Of a stretch of DNA of 48,769 nt, positions 8,646 through 17,800 are shown in pieces. The translations under genes were made by a program, and so were the position numbers. Position 1 is the first letter of the stretch, and each line of letters starts with the position of its first letter. Source of the stretch: DTU080 sp050945315 (GTDB lineage Bacteria; Bacillota; Limnochordia; DTU080); the NCBI GenBank assembly GCA_050945315.1, contig JBMNSS010000005.1, positions 1 to 48,769 of the forward strand. The letters run 5' to 3'. The notes under the pieces were generated by a model, which was not told where the DNA came from, did no database searches, and saw only the letters and a list, made by a program, of their open reading frames with translations.

Positions 8646-8713
8646 GGAGCACGTGTGCAATGGTGACCAGAGGCAAGCCCGCCCCTGCCGTCACGGGCTC
8701 GTGCTCCCGTGAC
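8646..8713 (+). promoter_or_regulatory. two mutually exclusive hairpins in the pyrH-frr gap
   Basis: GGAGCACG (8646-8653) is perfectly complementary to CGTGCTCC (8700-8707). GTCACGGG (8690-8697) is perfectly complementary to CCCGTGAC (8706-8713). The two right arms overlap at 8706-8707, and the left arm of the second stem lies inside the loop of the first, so only one 8-bp stem can form fully at a time. There is no T tract. The frr ribosome-binding site (AGGGAGGT, from 8723) starts about ten bases later, so regulation of frr translation is the natural guess. Confidence 0.5.
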
Positions 8714-8735
8714 AACTTTCTCAGGGAGGTGGCGC

Positions 8736-9293
8736 ATGATTCGCGATGTGCTCAAAGAAGCGGAGAATCGAATGAAGGGTGTCATAGCGGCTACCAAGAG
8801 AGATTTCGGCGCAGTACGTACCGGCAGAGCCAACCCGGCCATCCTTGATCGTGTGTCTGTCGATTACTATGGCACAGCCACTCCTATCTCTCAACTGGCA
8901 ACTGTGTCGGTGCCGGAACCTCGTCTAATCACGATTCAACCTTGGGACCGCTCGGCCCTCAAAGACATTGAGCGAGCAATACTCCAATCAGACCTCGGGC
9001 TAACGCCTGTAAACGACGGTCAGATCATTCGCTTGGCGATCCCACCGCTTACCGAGGAACGGCGTAAAGAACTCGCGCGTCTGGTTCGCAAAGAGGCAGA
9101 GGACAAGCGCGTAGCCGTTCGCAACATCAGGCGCGATGCCAATGAGCAGCTAAAGGCCATGCAAAAGAGCAGCGACATTTCGGAAGACGAGGCTAAGCGG
9201 GCTGAGAAGCAAACCCAAGAACTCACTGATAAGTACATTAAAGAGATTGATGCGCTCCTGCAAGCCAAGGAACAGGAGATTATGGAAGTATAG
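8736..9293 (+). CDS. frr: ribosome recycling factor
   Basis: Splits post-termination ribosomes together with EF-G and IF3. 185 residues, exactly the family length. Motifs seen: the N-terminal helix with RTGRANPAIL, the domain II segment VDYYGTATPISQLA, PEPRLITIQPWD, and the C-terminal helix with DKYIKEIDALLQAKEQEIMEV split here as DKYIKEIDALL and AKEQEIMEV. ATG 8736 follows AGGGAGGTG. The small PASTA-like gene begins seven bases downstream. Confidence 0.98.
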   Translation: MIRDVLKEAENRMKGVIAATKRDFGAVRTGRANPAILDRVSVDYYGTATPISQLATVSVPEPRLITIQPWDRSALKDIERAILQSDLGLTPVNDGQIIRLAIPPLTEERRKELARLVRKEAEDKRVAVRNIRRDANEQLKAMQKSSDISEDEAKRAEKQTQELTDKYIKEIDALLQAKEQEIMEV

Positions 9294-9299
9294 GGGCGA

Positions 9300-9524
9300 G
9301 TGACTTTGGCGCGGCCTGATGTTATAGGCTGGGAACTGTCCAGAGCCCGGGAGGAATGCCGGGCTCTGGACATAGGTGTCTCCGTTCAGATCACACAACC
9401 GCCGGGAATGGACAGGGCCCTCGACTCAGAAGCGGAGGAGGGGTTCGATGCGCTGCGAGTGGTGGCCGTGCGCCCCTTTGACGCGGCTTCCGTCCTGCTG
9501 ATTGTGTGTCCTGAGGCATGGTAG
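9300..9524 (+). CDS. small single PASTA-like domain protein
   Basis: A 74-residue protein with GTG start at 9300. It begins with PDVIGWELSRAREECRALDIGV, recognisable in parts (PDVIGWELSRA, REECRALDIGV) as the first strand and helix of a PASTA domain, and ends in a beta strand VLLIVCPEAW after an RVV.VRP turn. It has no signal peptide or membrane segment, unlike PASTA domains of Ser/Thr kinases and penicillin-binding proteins. Comparable orphan genes sit between frr and uppS in other clostridial genomes as far as I recall. The function is unknown. The stop codon lies at the centre of the perfect palindrome CATGG-TAG-CCATG. Confidence 0.6.
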   Translation: MTLARPDVIGWELSRAREECRALDIGVSVQITQPPGMDRALDSEAEEGFDALRVVAVRPFDAASVLLIVCPEAW

Positions 9525-9942
9525 CCATGCAATTGTCCAGTCAGATCATCCGCTCCTGTCTTTGATGATGCCGAAGACTGTGAGACTGCCACGACCATTC
9601 GACTTGATTCGGTTTTCTCAGCCAACCTTGGTTTGTGAATGAGTCGATCGTCGGAGGATCGCAGGATCAACAGCGAGCTCTCATGGCGTCGTTGGAACTG
9701 AACGCTCAGACCAGCAGCTTGTTCGCGTAGGCCCATCTGACAGCATTGGTGACGAGGGCGTGACTGCCGCCCCGGATGGTCGCACAACAGAGTGTGGCCG
9801 GCGCTTCTTTGCCTGCACGCACCGTCCGGGTTGTCTTAAGGACAATACTACCGCCGATCGACAGGCGCTGAGGCATCGAGACTCTCTCAAGACGATTCGG
9901 CGAAGTCGCACCATTCGTGGTGCCCCAAGGGGTCAACGTTGA
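9525..9942. other. 418-bp gap upstream of uppS without a recognisable gene
   Basis: Open frames exist on both strands: a 133-residue minus frame at 9386-9787, a 95-residue minus frame at 9706-9993 and a 60-residue plus frame ending at 9942. None matches a family I know, and the longer two run into real neighbouring genes. A near-perfect 15-bp palindrome around TTGTC-TTAA-GGACAA lies near 9832-9846. The gap interrupts an otherwise tight operon and may hold a decayed gene or an unrecognised RNA. Confidence 0.4.
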
Positions 9943-10674
9943 GTGAAGCAAGAGGAGCTTTTTCCGAAGAAACTCAAAAACCCTCCCAAACATGTCGCCA
10001 TCATCATGGACGGCAACGGACGTTGGGCCCTTCAGCGTGGGCTACCGCGAGTCGCCGGTCACAAAGCAGGGGTCGACAGTCTGGTTTCTTGCGTTGAAGC
10101 CTGTAACGCCTGGGGCGTTGAAGTGCTGACCGTCTATGCGTTTTCCACTGAGAACTGGGGCAGACCTCGGGACGAAGTGACTTTCTTAATGCATCTTTTG
10201 GAAGAGGTCTTCCGGCGCTACATCGACCGGTTGCATGCCAACGGAGTGACGGTCAAAGTCATCGGAAGACGGGCAGGCCTTCCTGCGTCGACTACACGAC
10301 ACATTGAACACGCTGAGCAGCTTACCGCAGAGAACACAGGATTGCGGTTGCTCATAGCCTTCAACTATGGTGGCCGCGCAGAATTGATTGACGGGGTGAA
10401 AACCTTGTGCTCCCGGGTGGCCCGAGGAGAACTCAGCCCGGAAGCCATCGATGAGGAGTGTCTGTCCGCTCACCTTACTACAGCCGGCCTTCCCGATCCG
10501 GACCTTTTGATCCGCACCGGGGGCGAATTCCGCATCAGCAACTTCCTGCTGTGGCAGGTCGCCTATACCGAGCTTTATATCACCGATGTGTACTGGCCTG
10601 ACTTCAGAGCACAACAACTGTATCAAGCGCTGATGGAATTTCAGAAACGCCAGCGCCGATTTGGAAAGGTATGA
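9943..10674 (+). CDS. uppS: isoprenyl transferase (undecaprenyl diphosphate synthase)
   Basis: Cis-prenyltransferase making the C55 lipid carrier for peptidoglycan and other wall polymers. 243 residues. The diphosphate-binding motif MDGNGRWA is near the N-terminus (about residues 24-31), followed by GHKAGVDSL; further motifs are STENWGRP and, near the C-terminus, DLLIRTGGEFRISNFLLWQ (residues in the RTGGE.RISNF.LWQ signature). GTG 9943 follows CCAAGGGG with ten bases of spacing. The downstream cdsA frame begins at the very end of this gene. Confidence 0.97.
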   Translation: MKQEELFPKKLKNPPKHVAIIMDGNGRWALQRGLPRVAGHKAGVDSLVSCVEACNAWGVEVLTVYAFSTENWGRPRDEVTFLMHLLEEVFRRYIDRLHANGVTVKVIGRRAGLPASTTRHIEHAEQLTAENTGLRLLIAFNYGGRAELIDGVKTLCSRVARGELSPEAIDEECLSAHLTTAGLPDPDLLIRTGGEFRISNFLLWQVAYTELYITDVYWPDFRAQQLYQALMEFQKRQRRFGKV

Positions 10675-10678
10675 GGGT

Positions 10679-11455
10679 TTGTTACTCGCGCGAGTTTTGA
10701 CGGCTGTGCTCCTGATTCCCGCCTTCCTCGGTCTTTTGTATGCAGGGGGCTGGGCTTGGTTCACGCTCCTGGCGATCTTAGCTGCTATCGCCAGTTTTGA
10801 GATGGGGCGTCTGTACACTTGTCTCGGATACAACAACACTCACCTGTTTATCGGCATTGGTGGGCTAACCTTGTTAGGAGCGGCATATGCTTCCCTATAC
10901 GTGACCTGGTCTTGGCCCCTGGCCTATGCCCTGATTACAGCTACGGCTCTTCTCGGACGACTCAGTGTCTCAGGCGAACAGATTCTACAGCGCGGAGCCG
11001 TCATCTGCATGGGCAGCCTATATGTCGGTCTTTTTGCTTTCATGTTTCTTATTCGAGCTGATGGCTTGGCTCCGGCACTGCTGGCCGTACTGGGAACTTG
11101 GTTTGCTGATACATTCGCTTTCTTTTTTGGTCGGGCATTCGGGCGAACGCCGTTTGCCCCTACCATAAGCCCCAATAAGACGGTCGAAGGTGCCATAGCG
11201 GGGATCGGCGGAGGAATGATCGCCGGAATTGCTCTGGCGACAACGATGCAGTGGTCCACTTGGTATGCCGCCCTGGCCGGAATGGTGGTAGCCTTGGCCG
11301 CTGAGCTTGGAGATTTGGTTGAGTCAGCCATAAAGCGCGAAGCCCGCGTCAAGGATGCCGGGTCTCTATTACCCGGTCATGGAGGGATACTGGACCGCTT
11401 TGACAGCATGCTCTTTGCCGGTGTCGCTGTCTATATATTGCGGCTTCTCCGATAA
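10679..11455 (+). CDS. cdsA: phosphatidate cytidylyltransferase
   Basis: Integral membrane enzyme that makes CDP-diacylglycerol from phosphatidate and CTP, the entry to phospholipid head-group synthesis. 258 residues with about seven hydrophobic segments. The family signature is near the C-terminus: LLPGHGGILDRFDSM. An internal GRAFGRTPFAPTISPNKT stretch (GRAFGRTPF and SPNKTVEG) is also typical. TTG 10679 is preferred because GGAAAGG (10663-10669) lies nine bases upstream; TTG 10661, which overlaps uppS, is the alternative and has no ribosome-binding site. Confidence 0.95.
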   Translation: MLLARVLTAVLLIPAFLGLLYAGGWAWFTLLAILAAIASFEMGRLYTCLGYNNTHLFIGIGGLTLLGAAYASLYVTWSWPLAYALITATALLGRLSVSGEQILQRGAVICMGSLYVGLFAFMFLIRADGLAPALLAVLGTWFADTFAFFFGRAFGRTPFAPTISPNKTVEGAIAGIGGGMIAGIALATTMQWSTWYAALAGMVVALAAELGDLVESAIKREARVKDAGSLLPGHGGILDRFDSMLFAGVAVYILRLLR

Positions 11456-11479
11456 GCCGCGTCGGGAGGAGCAAGGTGG

Positions 11480-12484
11480 ATGGCCTCCATCATCGAAAAA
11501 GGGCTGCTCATCGTGTTGTCCTCCTTATCCGCAATAGTGGCCGTCAGCATTTTGTCGCCATTTGTGGGCCCCTTTCTTCTGGCTCTTCTGTTGGCAGCCC
11601 TCATAGATCAGCCCGTCAATTGGTTAGAAGAGCGCGGCCTGCCCCGGGGTTTGGCAGTGCTCGTGCTCCTGAGTTCCCTGGCTCTCGTTGCTGGCCTGTC
11701 CCTGGTCGTCGTAGTGCTCAACATCACAAAGGACATTAGCCGCCTGGCCGACACGCTCCCACAGCTGAGACATCATTTTGTCTCGGGGCTTGTCCGATTC
11801 AGCCAATTGGCTGCGGATCTTCCGGGGCCTGTCCATGACCTTGTCAGAGGCTCCATCGATCAGATCTCCCGGACTCTCGAGCTGCTCGTAGGGCGCTTCT
11901 TCTCCGCCCTGACGGAATTACCGGGAGCCTTGTCGCGTCTTGTAGTCGCGGTCTTGGCCTCTTTCTTCCTGGCCCGGGATGGCAGATCCTTGGCTCGCTC
12001 CTTTGTAGCCAACCTTCCCCCCTCGTGGCAGAGACAAGTAGCCGAGCTTAATCGGGGAATCTTTGCCGGCATCGCAGGTTTTGTGCGAGCACAGGCATTA
12101 ATAGTCGTCCTCTCATCCGTCCTGTGCACGACAAGTCTTTTGATCTTCGGAATGCCCTATGCGTGGCTACTGGGCACCCTGGCCGGTATACTGGACATCA
12201 TCCCGCTGGTTGGGCCCAGTGCCCTTTTCGTTCCGCTCGCTGCCTGGCAATGGTACGGTGGCAGCAAGGCGGTCGCGGCAGGTTTGGCTGTCAGTCTGAG
12301 CCTGGTGCTGTTAATCAGACAAGGAATAGAGCCGGTGCTTATTGCCGGGCAGGCCAATCTCCATCCGCTGACCAGTCTGGCCGCAGTCTATTTCGGGGTG
12401 CGTCTGTGGGGGTTTCCGGGCCTGTTTTTGGGCCCGCTTCTGGCCATCTCGGTGAAGACTCTGTGGCTGAGCCGATCGCATTGA
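11480..12484 (+). CDS. AI-2E family (PerM/YtvI-like) membrane protein
   Basis: A 334-residue polytopic membrane protein. It has hydrophobic segments at both ends and a soluble central helical stretch (about 75-150) containing SRLADTLPQLRHHF, the layout of the AI-2 exporter (AI-2E) family. The conserved C-terminal region is recognisable as GILDIIPLVGP. Family members include B. subtilis YtvI and E. coli PerM/TqsA; substrates are mostly uncertain, so transport of AI-2 should not be assumed. ATG 11480 follows GGGAGG with ten bases of spacing. It is 24 bases after cdsA and ends just before the dxr promoter. Confidence 0.85.
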   Translation: MASIIEKGLLIVLSSLSAIVAVSILSPFVGPFLLALLLAALIDQPVNWLEERGLPRGLAVLVLLSSLALVAGLSLVVVVLNITKDISRLADTLPQLRHHFVSGLVRFSQLAADLPGPVHDLVRGSIDQISRTLELLVGRFFSALTELPGALSRLVVAVLASFFLARDGRSLARSFVANLPPSWQRQVAELNRGIFAGIAGFVRAQALIVVLSSVLCTTSLLIFGMPYAWLLGTLAGILDIIPLVGPSALFVPLAAWQWYGGSKAVAAGLAVSLSLVLLIRQGIEPVLIAGQANLHPLTSLAAVYFGVRLWGFPGLFLGPLLAISVKTLWLSRSH

Positions 12485-12491
12485 CATCGCC

Positions 12492-12520
12492 CTGAAAGGA
12501 TCAGCCGTAAATGGTATAAT
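12492..12520 (+). promoter_or_regulatory. sigma-A-type promoter of dxr
   Basis: -35 CTGAAA (12492-12497), 17-bp spacer, perfect -10 TATAAT (12515-12520), extended by TGG directly upstream. It would start transcription near 12527, leaving a short leader before dxr at 12556. A TTGACA at 12481-12486 is too far upstream (28 bp) to serve this -10. Confidence 0.78.
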
Positions 12521-12555
12521 GTGTCGTAAGTGCAGCGATCAAGGAGACTGTTAGT

Positions 12556-13716
12556 ATGCGCCTGGCGATACTTGGTTCCACGGGTTCCATTGGGCAGAGC
12601 ACACTTGAGGTTGTGGACCGCCATTCTTGCCTGTTCTCGGTTGAAGCTCTCACCGCCGGCAGTAATGTTGATCTCCTCGTCAAGCAAGCGGAAGAATACC
12701 ATCCGAGTGTCGTGTGTATAGGCGACCCGCGCTTGGTACCCCAGCTCAGGGAGCGTCTCGACCCGCGCATTCGCATTGTGGCGGGAGATGAGGGATTAAT
12801 CGAGTGTGCGTCTTTGCCCGATGTCGACACCGTGATCACGGCGGTAGTCGGTGCTCGGGGCCTGGCCCCGACATACGCCGCCGCGAAGGGCGGCAAACGC
12901 GTCTGTCTTGCCAACAAAGAAGCCTTGGTGGCCGGAGGTTCTCTTGTAGCAGCGGCCGTCACTCAGCATGGGGGACAGCTGCTGCCGGTGGACAGCGAAC
13001 ACTCCGCCATCTTCCAATGTCTGCAAGCAGGCGACGGTTCTTTTCATTGCCTGTATCTGACGGCCTCCGGAGGCCCTTTTCGAACCACCCCGGGAGAGAA
13101 GCTACCCTACGTGACGGCGAGCGACGCCCTGCGACATCCCACGTGGAACATGGGGAGCAAAATCACGATCGACTCAGCCACTCTTATGAACAAGGGGCTA
13201 GAGGTTATCGAAGCCCACTGGCTTTTTAGCGCCGCCTTTGATGATATTCATGTCATCGTCCATCCACAGTCTATCGTGCATTCCATGGTTGAATTTGTGG
13301 ACGGTTCGATCATCGCTCAGCTTGGTGTGCCTGATATGCGCCTGCCTATTCAGATAGCACTCATGCACCCGCAGCGGCTGGATTCGCCCGTCAAGCGGCT
13401 GGACCCCAGACAGATGGGAAATCTGTCCTTTGAAAGCCCGGACACCCAACGTTTTCCCAGTCTTGATTTGGCCTATGCAGCCGGCAGAATAGGCGGCACG
13501 ATGCCGGCTGTTCTCAATGCGGCCAACGAGGTGGCTGTGGAGTTGTTTCTCCAGGGCCGAATTCGATTCACTGACATTCCGCGTATTGTGGAACAATGTA
13601 TGAAGGATCATGCCGTCAGGGAACCTGACTCGATTGATGAGATCCTTGATGTTGACCGTCAAACCCGCATCCGGGCACGCGAGGTCGCTTCGGCCTTGCG
13701 TATTCGACATAGCTGA
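12556..13716 (+). CDS. dxr: 1-deoxy-D-xylulose-5-phosphate reductoisomerase
   Basis: NADPH-dependent enzyme converting DXP to MEP, the committed step of the non-mevalonate isoprenoid pathway. 386 residues. Motifs: NADPH-binding GSTGSIGQSTL at residues 7-17; ANKEALV; metal- and substrate-binding DSEHSAIFQCL; TASGGPFR; and MNKGLEVIEAHWLF. ATG 12556 follows AAGGAG (12541-12546). It heads a dxr-rseP-polC unit. The ispG and proS genes often found between rseP and polC in Firmicutes are missing here. Confidence 0.98.
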   Translation: MRLAILGSTGSIGQSTLEVVDRHSCLFSVEALTAGSNVDLLVKQAEEYHPSVVCIGDPRLVPQLRERLDPRIRIVAGDEGLIECASLPDVDTVITAVVGARGLAPTYAAAKGGKRVCLANKEALVAGGSLVAAAVTQHGGQLLPVDSEHSAIFQCLQAGDGSFHCLYLTASGGPFRTTPGEKLPYVTASDALRHPTWNMGSKITIDSATLMNKGLEVIEAHWLFSAAFDDIHVIVHPQSIVHSMVEFVDGSIIAQLGVPDMRLPIQIALMHPQRLDSPVKRLDPRQMGNLSFESPDTQRFPSLDLAYAAGRIGGTMPAVLNAANEVAVELFLQGRIRFTDIPRIVEQCMKDHAVREPDSIDEILDVDRQTRIRAREVASALRIRHS

Positions 13717-13745
13717 GAACGTCCTGCAGAAAAGAGGGAACGCTG

Positions 13746-14834
13746 TTGAGCCAAGGCATTGCTCACACCATCGAGCGCTTCACACAGCTTCTTTCCGTTG
13801 CTACATCAACGGTGCTGGGATTCGTGGTCATCTTCGGGGCCATCGTGCTTTTTCACGAATTCGGCCATTTCAGTGCAGCCAAGCTGGCCGGTATCAGAGT
13901 CTTCGAGTTTGCCGTGGGTGTCGGACCCAAACTCTGGCAGCGGCAAAAAGGACAGACCCTCTATTCTGTACGTGCCGTTCCTTTGGGGGGCTTCGTCAAG
14001 ATCGCGGGTATGGATGCAACTCCGGAGCCCTACGAAGCAGAAGTGCCCTTTAACGAGACCTTTGAAGCCAAGCCTCTATGGCAGCGCCTGGTGTTTATGT
14101 TCGCTGGCGCTTTCATGAACTTCTTCCTTGCTTTTTTGTTGATCGTGATTTACCACATGACGGTGACCATACCGCCGACAATCCAGGAAGTGGATGCGGA
14201 CAGTCCGGCCGCCTTGGCAGGACTTCAACCAGGGGACCAGATTCTGAGCATCGACGAGCAAGCCACCTTGACTGCTGAGCAGGTGGTGCGTCTGGTGCAA
14301 CCAAGCGCAGGCTCGACGCTTTCGCTGAGTGTCCAAAGAAGTGATCAGCTTCTCACCTTGAAGGTCGTTCCAAATCTTGATCATGAGCGCCAGGTGGGTG
14401 TGATCGGTGTCACCCTCTTTGATCAACAGCGCCAACCATTGTTGACCAGTTTACGTCTGGGAGTCATAGAGACCTATAGCTGGACCCGCGGCATCGCCCG
14501 GGCAGTGGGGCGCATGGTTCTGAGGCGAACGCCTGCGGAACTGTCAGGTCCCGTCGGTATTTTTGTTGTCACAGGTAGCGCGATCCAACAAGGCCTGGGC
14601 AGCCTCTTGCGACTGGCAATCTTGTTGAACATCAATCTCGGTCTGTTTAACCTGTTTCCCATTCCGGCACTTGACGGTTTTTGGGTTGTTCTGTTGATAT
14701 TCGAAGCGCTGAGAGGAACGCCCCTGAAACCCGAACAGAGGGGCATGATGCAGTTCGTCGGCTTTGCCTTACTGCTGCTACTGTTGGTCTATGCTACCTA
14801 CCAGGATGTCGCCAGGTTCTTCCTGGGCATTTAA
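13746..14834 (+). CDS. rseP: RIP metalloprotease RseP (site-2 protease)
   Basis: Intramembrane zinc protease; family members cleave anti-sigma factors and signal peptide remnants in the membrane. 362 residues. The active-site HEFGH (residues 37-41) is in the first membrane segment, followed by the GG-containing loop AVPLGGFVKIAGM. One PDZ domain spans about residues 135-215 (SPAALAGLQPGDQILSID). The third zinc ligand region is NLFPIPALDG near the C-terminus. The start is TTG 13746, with AGAGGG upstream. It lies 29 bases after dxr and polC follows after 14 bases. Confidence 0.96.
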   Translation: MSQGIAHTIERFTQLLSVATSTVLGFVVIFGAIVLFHEFGHFSAAKLAGIRVFEFAVGVGPKLWQRQKGQTLYSVRAVPLGGFVKIAGMDATPEPYEAEVPFNETFEAKPLWQRLVFMFAGAFMNFFLAFLLIVIYHMTVTIPPTIQEVDADSPAALAGLQPGDQILSIDEQATLTAEQVVRLVQPSAGSTLSLSVQRSDQLLTLKVVPNLDHERQVGVIGVTLFDQQRQPLLTSLRLGVIETYSWTRGIARAVGRMVLRRTPAELSGPVGIFVVTGSAIQQGLGSLLRLAILLNINLGLFNLFPIPALDGFWVVLLIFEALRGTPLKPEQRGMMQFVGFALLLLLLVYATYQDVARFFLGI

Positions 14835-14848
14835 CGGAGGTCTGTTCT

Positions 14849-17800
14849 GTGGATCTGTTGTGCATCGTGGAACCCAGCCCAGAGAAGTCACGATTGGGCG
14901 ATCTGTGTCAGGCTCTGGGAGTGTCTCCGGTCATTGATGCAGTAATCAGCCACGTGGAGATACTGCCTAAGGCTGATGTGTGGCGTGTTTACCTCGATCA
15001 GCCTGTTCAGGAAAGCGACGGTGCAAGACTTGCGGAGGCACTGGCCTCTGCACTTCAGTTGGACCGTGTCGAACTTCTATGCGATCCCGGATGGCAAGAG
15101 ATTGCTGCCACCAGTGAGACGCTGGTCGCTGATTCCTCAGAGGAAGTGACCGATGAGGAATACATGGAAAGCATCATGCAACGTATCCAGGACGAGCAAA
15201 ACAATGTTGAAAAAGGAGATGGCTCTCAAAGCGAGGCTCAAGTCATCCTGGGCAAGGACATCAAAGACCAAGAGCCTCAGCCTCTGAGCAGTATCACCGA
15301 TGAGGAACGCTCGGTGATTGTCAGGGGGCGAGTCCTGCGCGTCGATGTGCGGCAAATGCGCTCGGGAAGGCACATCGTGATGTTTGACATCACCGATAAC
15401 ACTGACTCCATCAGCGTCAAGGCCTTTGCCGAAGAAAGTGACGAGTGGATGAAACAGATTTCGCCGGGCAGCTGGTTATGCATACGGGGATCCGTACAGC
15501 ATGACAACTTTTCGCAGGAACTCACATTGCAGCCTCGCGATATCTGCCGGGTTCCTGCTCCGCCAATGCGTCCGGATACCGCACCCCAAAAAAGAGTCGA
15601 GTTGCACCTCCACACGAAAATGAGCGCCTTGGACGGCGTGGCTGATATCACCGAGATCATACGACGAGCGAGTGAATGGAATCATCCGGCAATAGCCATC
15701 ACAGACCACGGTGTCGTTCAGGCCTTTCCTGAAGCCTACGCGGCCGGCAAGAAGCACGGAATCAAGATCTTATACGGTCTCGAGGGTTATCTGGCGAACG
15801 ATGATGATGAACGCGGTTCTTCCTATCACATCGTTATCCTGGCGGCAACAAGAGAGGGACTGCGCAATCTCTACCGCCTCGTCTCTCTCTCTCATATTGA
15901 TCATTTTTATCGTCGGCCTCGACTCCCTCGTCGAGAGCTCCAGCGGTTGCGCGAGGGGCTCCTTTTGGGTTCCGCCTGTGAAGCGGGTGAGCTGTATCAA
16001 GCGCTCTTGGCAGGAGCCTCTGATGAACAGGCTGAAAAGATCGCATCCTTCTACGACTACCTGGAGATCCAACCTCTTGACAACACGAGATTTCACATCG
16101 AGGCAGGTCGGGTGTCATCGGAAGAGGCTCTCAAAGACATCAACAAACGTATCGTTGCCATCGGCCGAAAGCTCGGCAAGCCGGTTGTCGCCACATCGGA
16201 TGCTCACTATATAGATCCTGAAGATGAGATCTATCGACGCATTCTCATGGCTGGCCACGGCTTTACCGACATAGAGACCTCTGCACCTCTTTTTCTCAAG
16301 TCAACCGACGAAATGCTGGCCGAGTTCGCCTACTTGGGCGAGGAGCTGGCCAACGAGGTAGTGGTCCAAGCGCCGCAGCAAATCGCAGATCGCATTGAAG
16401 ATCTACGGCCGATTCCGGAGGGCTTTCATCCTCCCCGGCTCGAGAATGCGGAAGAAAACCTCCAAAAGATGTGCGAAGAAAACGCCCGCATATTGTATGG
16501 CCAACCGCTGCCCGAACTTGTGGCCACGCGGCTTGAACAAGAGTTGCGATCCATTATTGACAATGGTTTCGCATCTTTATATATGATTGCTCATGAACTT
16601 GTCGCCAAATCATTGGGCGACGGGTACATCGTCGGTTCGAGGGGTTCCGTGGGCTCTTCGTTCGTAGCCCTGTTATGTGGTGTTTCCGAGGTAAACCCAC
16701 TACCACCGCACTACGCCTGTCCATCATGCCACCATTTTGAGGCCAAAGACGATGGCCTCTACGGTTCAGGTCCGGATCTGCCCCCCAAGGACTGTCCCCA
16801 GTGTGGCACCGGACTGCGGCGCGACGGTTTCGACATTCCCTTTGAGACGTTCCTGGGATTTGACGGAGTGGGTAAAGTCCCGGACATAGACCTGAATTTC
16901 TCTGGCGAATACCAACCTATAGCCCATCAGTACACGGAGACGCTGTTTGGCAGAGAAAACGTATTTCGAGCCGGGACGATCGCCACCCTGGCTGAGAAAA
17001 CCGCCTATGGGTACGTGCGCAAGTACCTTGACGAAAAGGGGATTGTCGCCCGTAGTGCGGAGGTCAATCGTCTATCGTTGGGGATCACCGGTGTGCGCCG
17101 TACGAGCGGCCAGCATCCCGGCGGGATCATGGTCGTTCCCCGAGACAAAGAGATCTTCGATTTTACGCCGATTCAGTACCCTGCCAACGACAAGAGCAGT
17201 GAAGTTGTCACCACACATTTTGCCTACTCGTACATGGAAGACCAGTTGGTGAAACTGGACATTCTGGGCCATGACGGTCCGACGATGATTCGCCTTCTGG
17301 AACAGTCTACGGGTGTTAAGGCCAAGGATATTGCTCTGAACGACGCGAAAGCGATGAGCATCTTCTCGAGTCTGGACGCCTTAGGCATTGGTCCGGAGGA
17401 CGCCGGAAGCACGGTAGGAACCCTCGGCATACCGGAGTACAACACTCGCTTCGTGCGCCAGATGCTCGAGGACACACGTCCTACGACTTTCGCTGATCTG
17501 GTTCGAATCATGGGCCTGTCACACGGTACGGACGTCTGGCTCAACAACGCCCAGGATCTCGTGCGCCAAAACACGGCAACTCTCGCTGAAACCATCGCTT
17601 GCCGAGACGACATCATGATCTATCTGATTCGTAAGGGACTTCCCGCAGCCACTGCTTTCGAGATCATGGAGCGGGTGCGAAAGGGTAGAGGGCTGAGTTC
17701 CGAAGACGAGTCTCTCATGCTTGAATACGATGTGCCGCGCTGGTACATCGACTCCTGCAAAAAGATCAGTTACCTCTTCCCGAAGGCCCATGCCGCCGCC

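Noticed and set aside
9386..9993. Minus-strand frames across the PASTA-like gene, the gap and the uppS start, considered as transposase remnants
   Set aside because: No transposase motif could be recognised, and the frames overlap coding sequence of two genes on the other strand.
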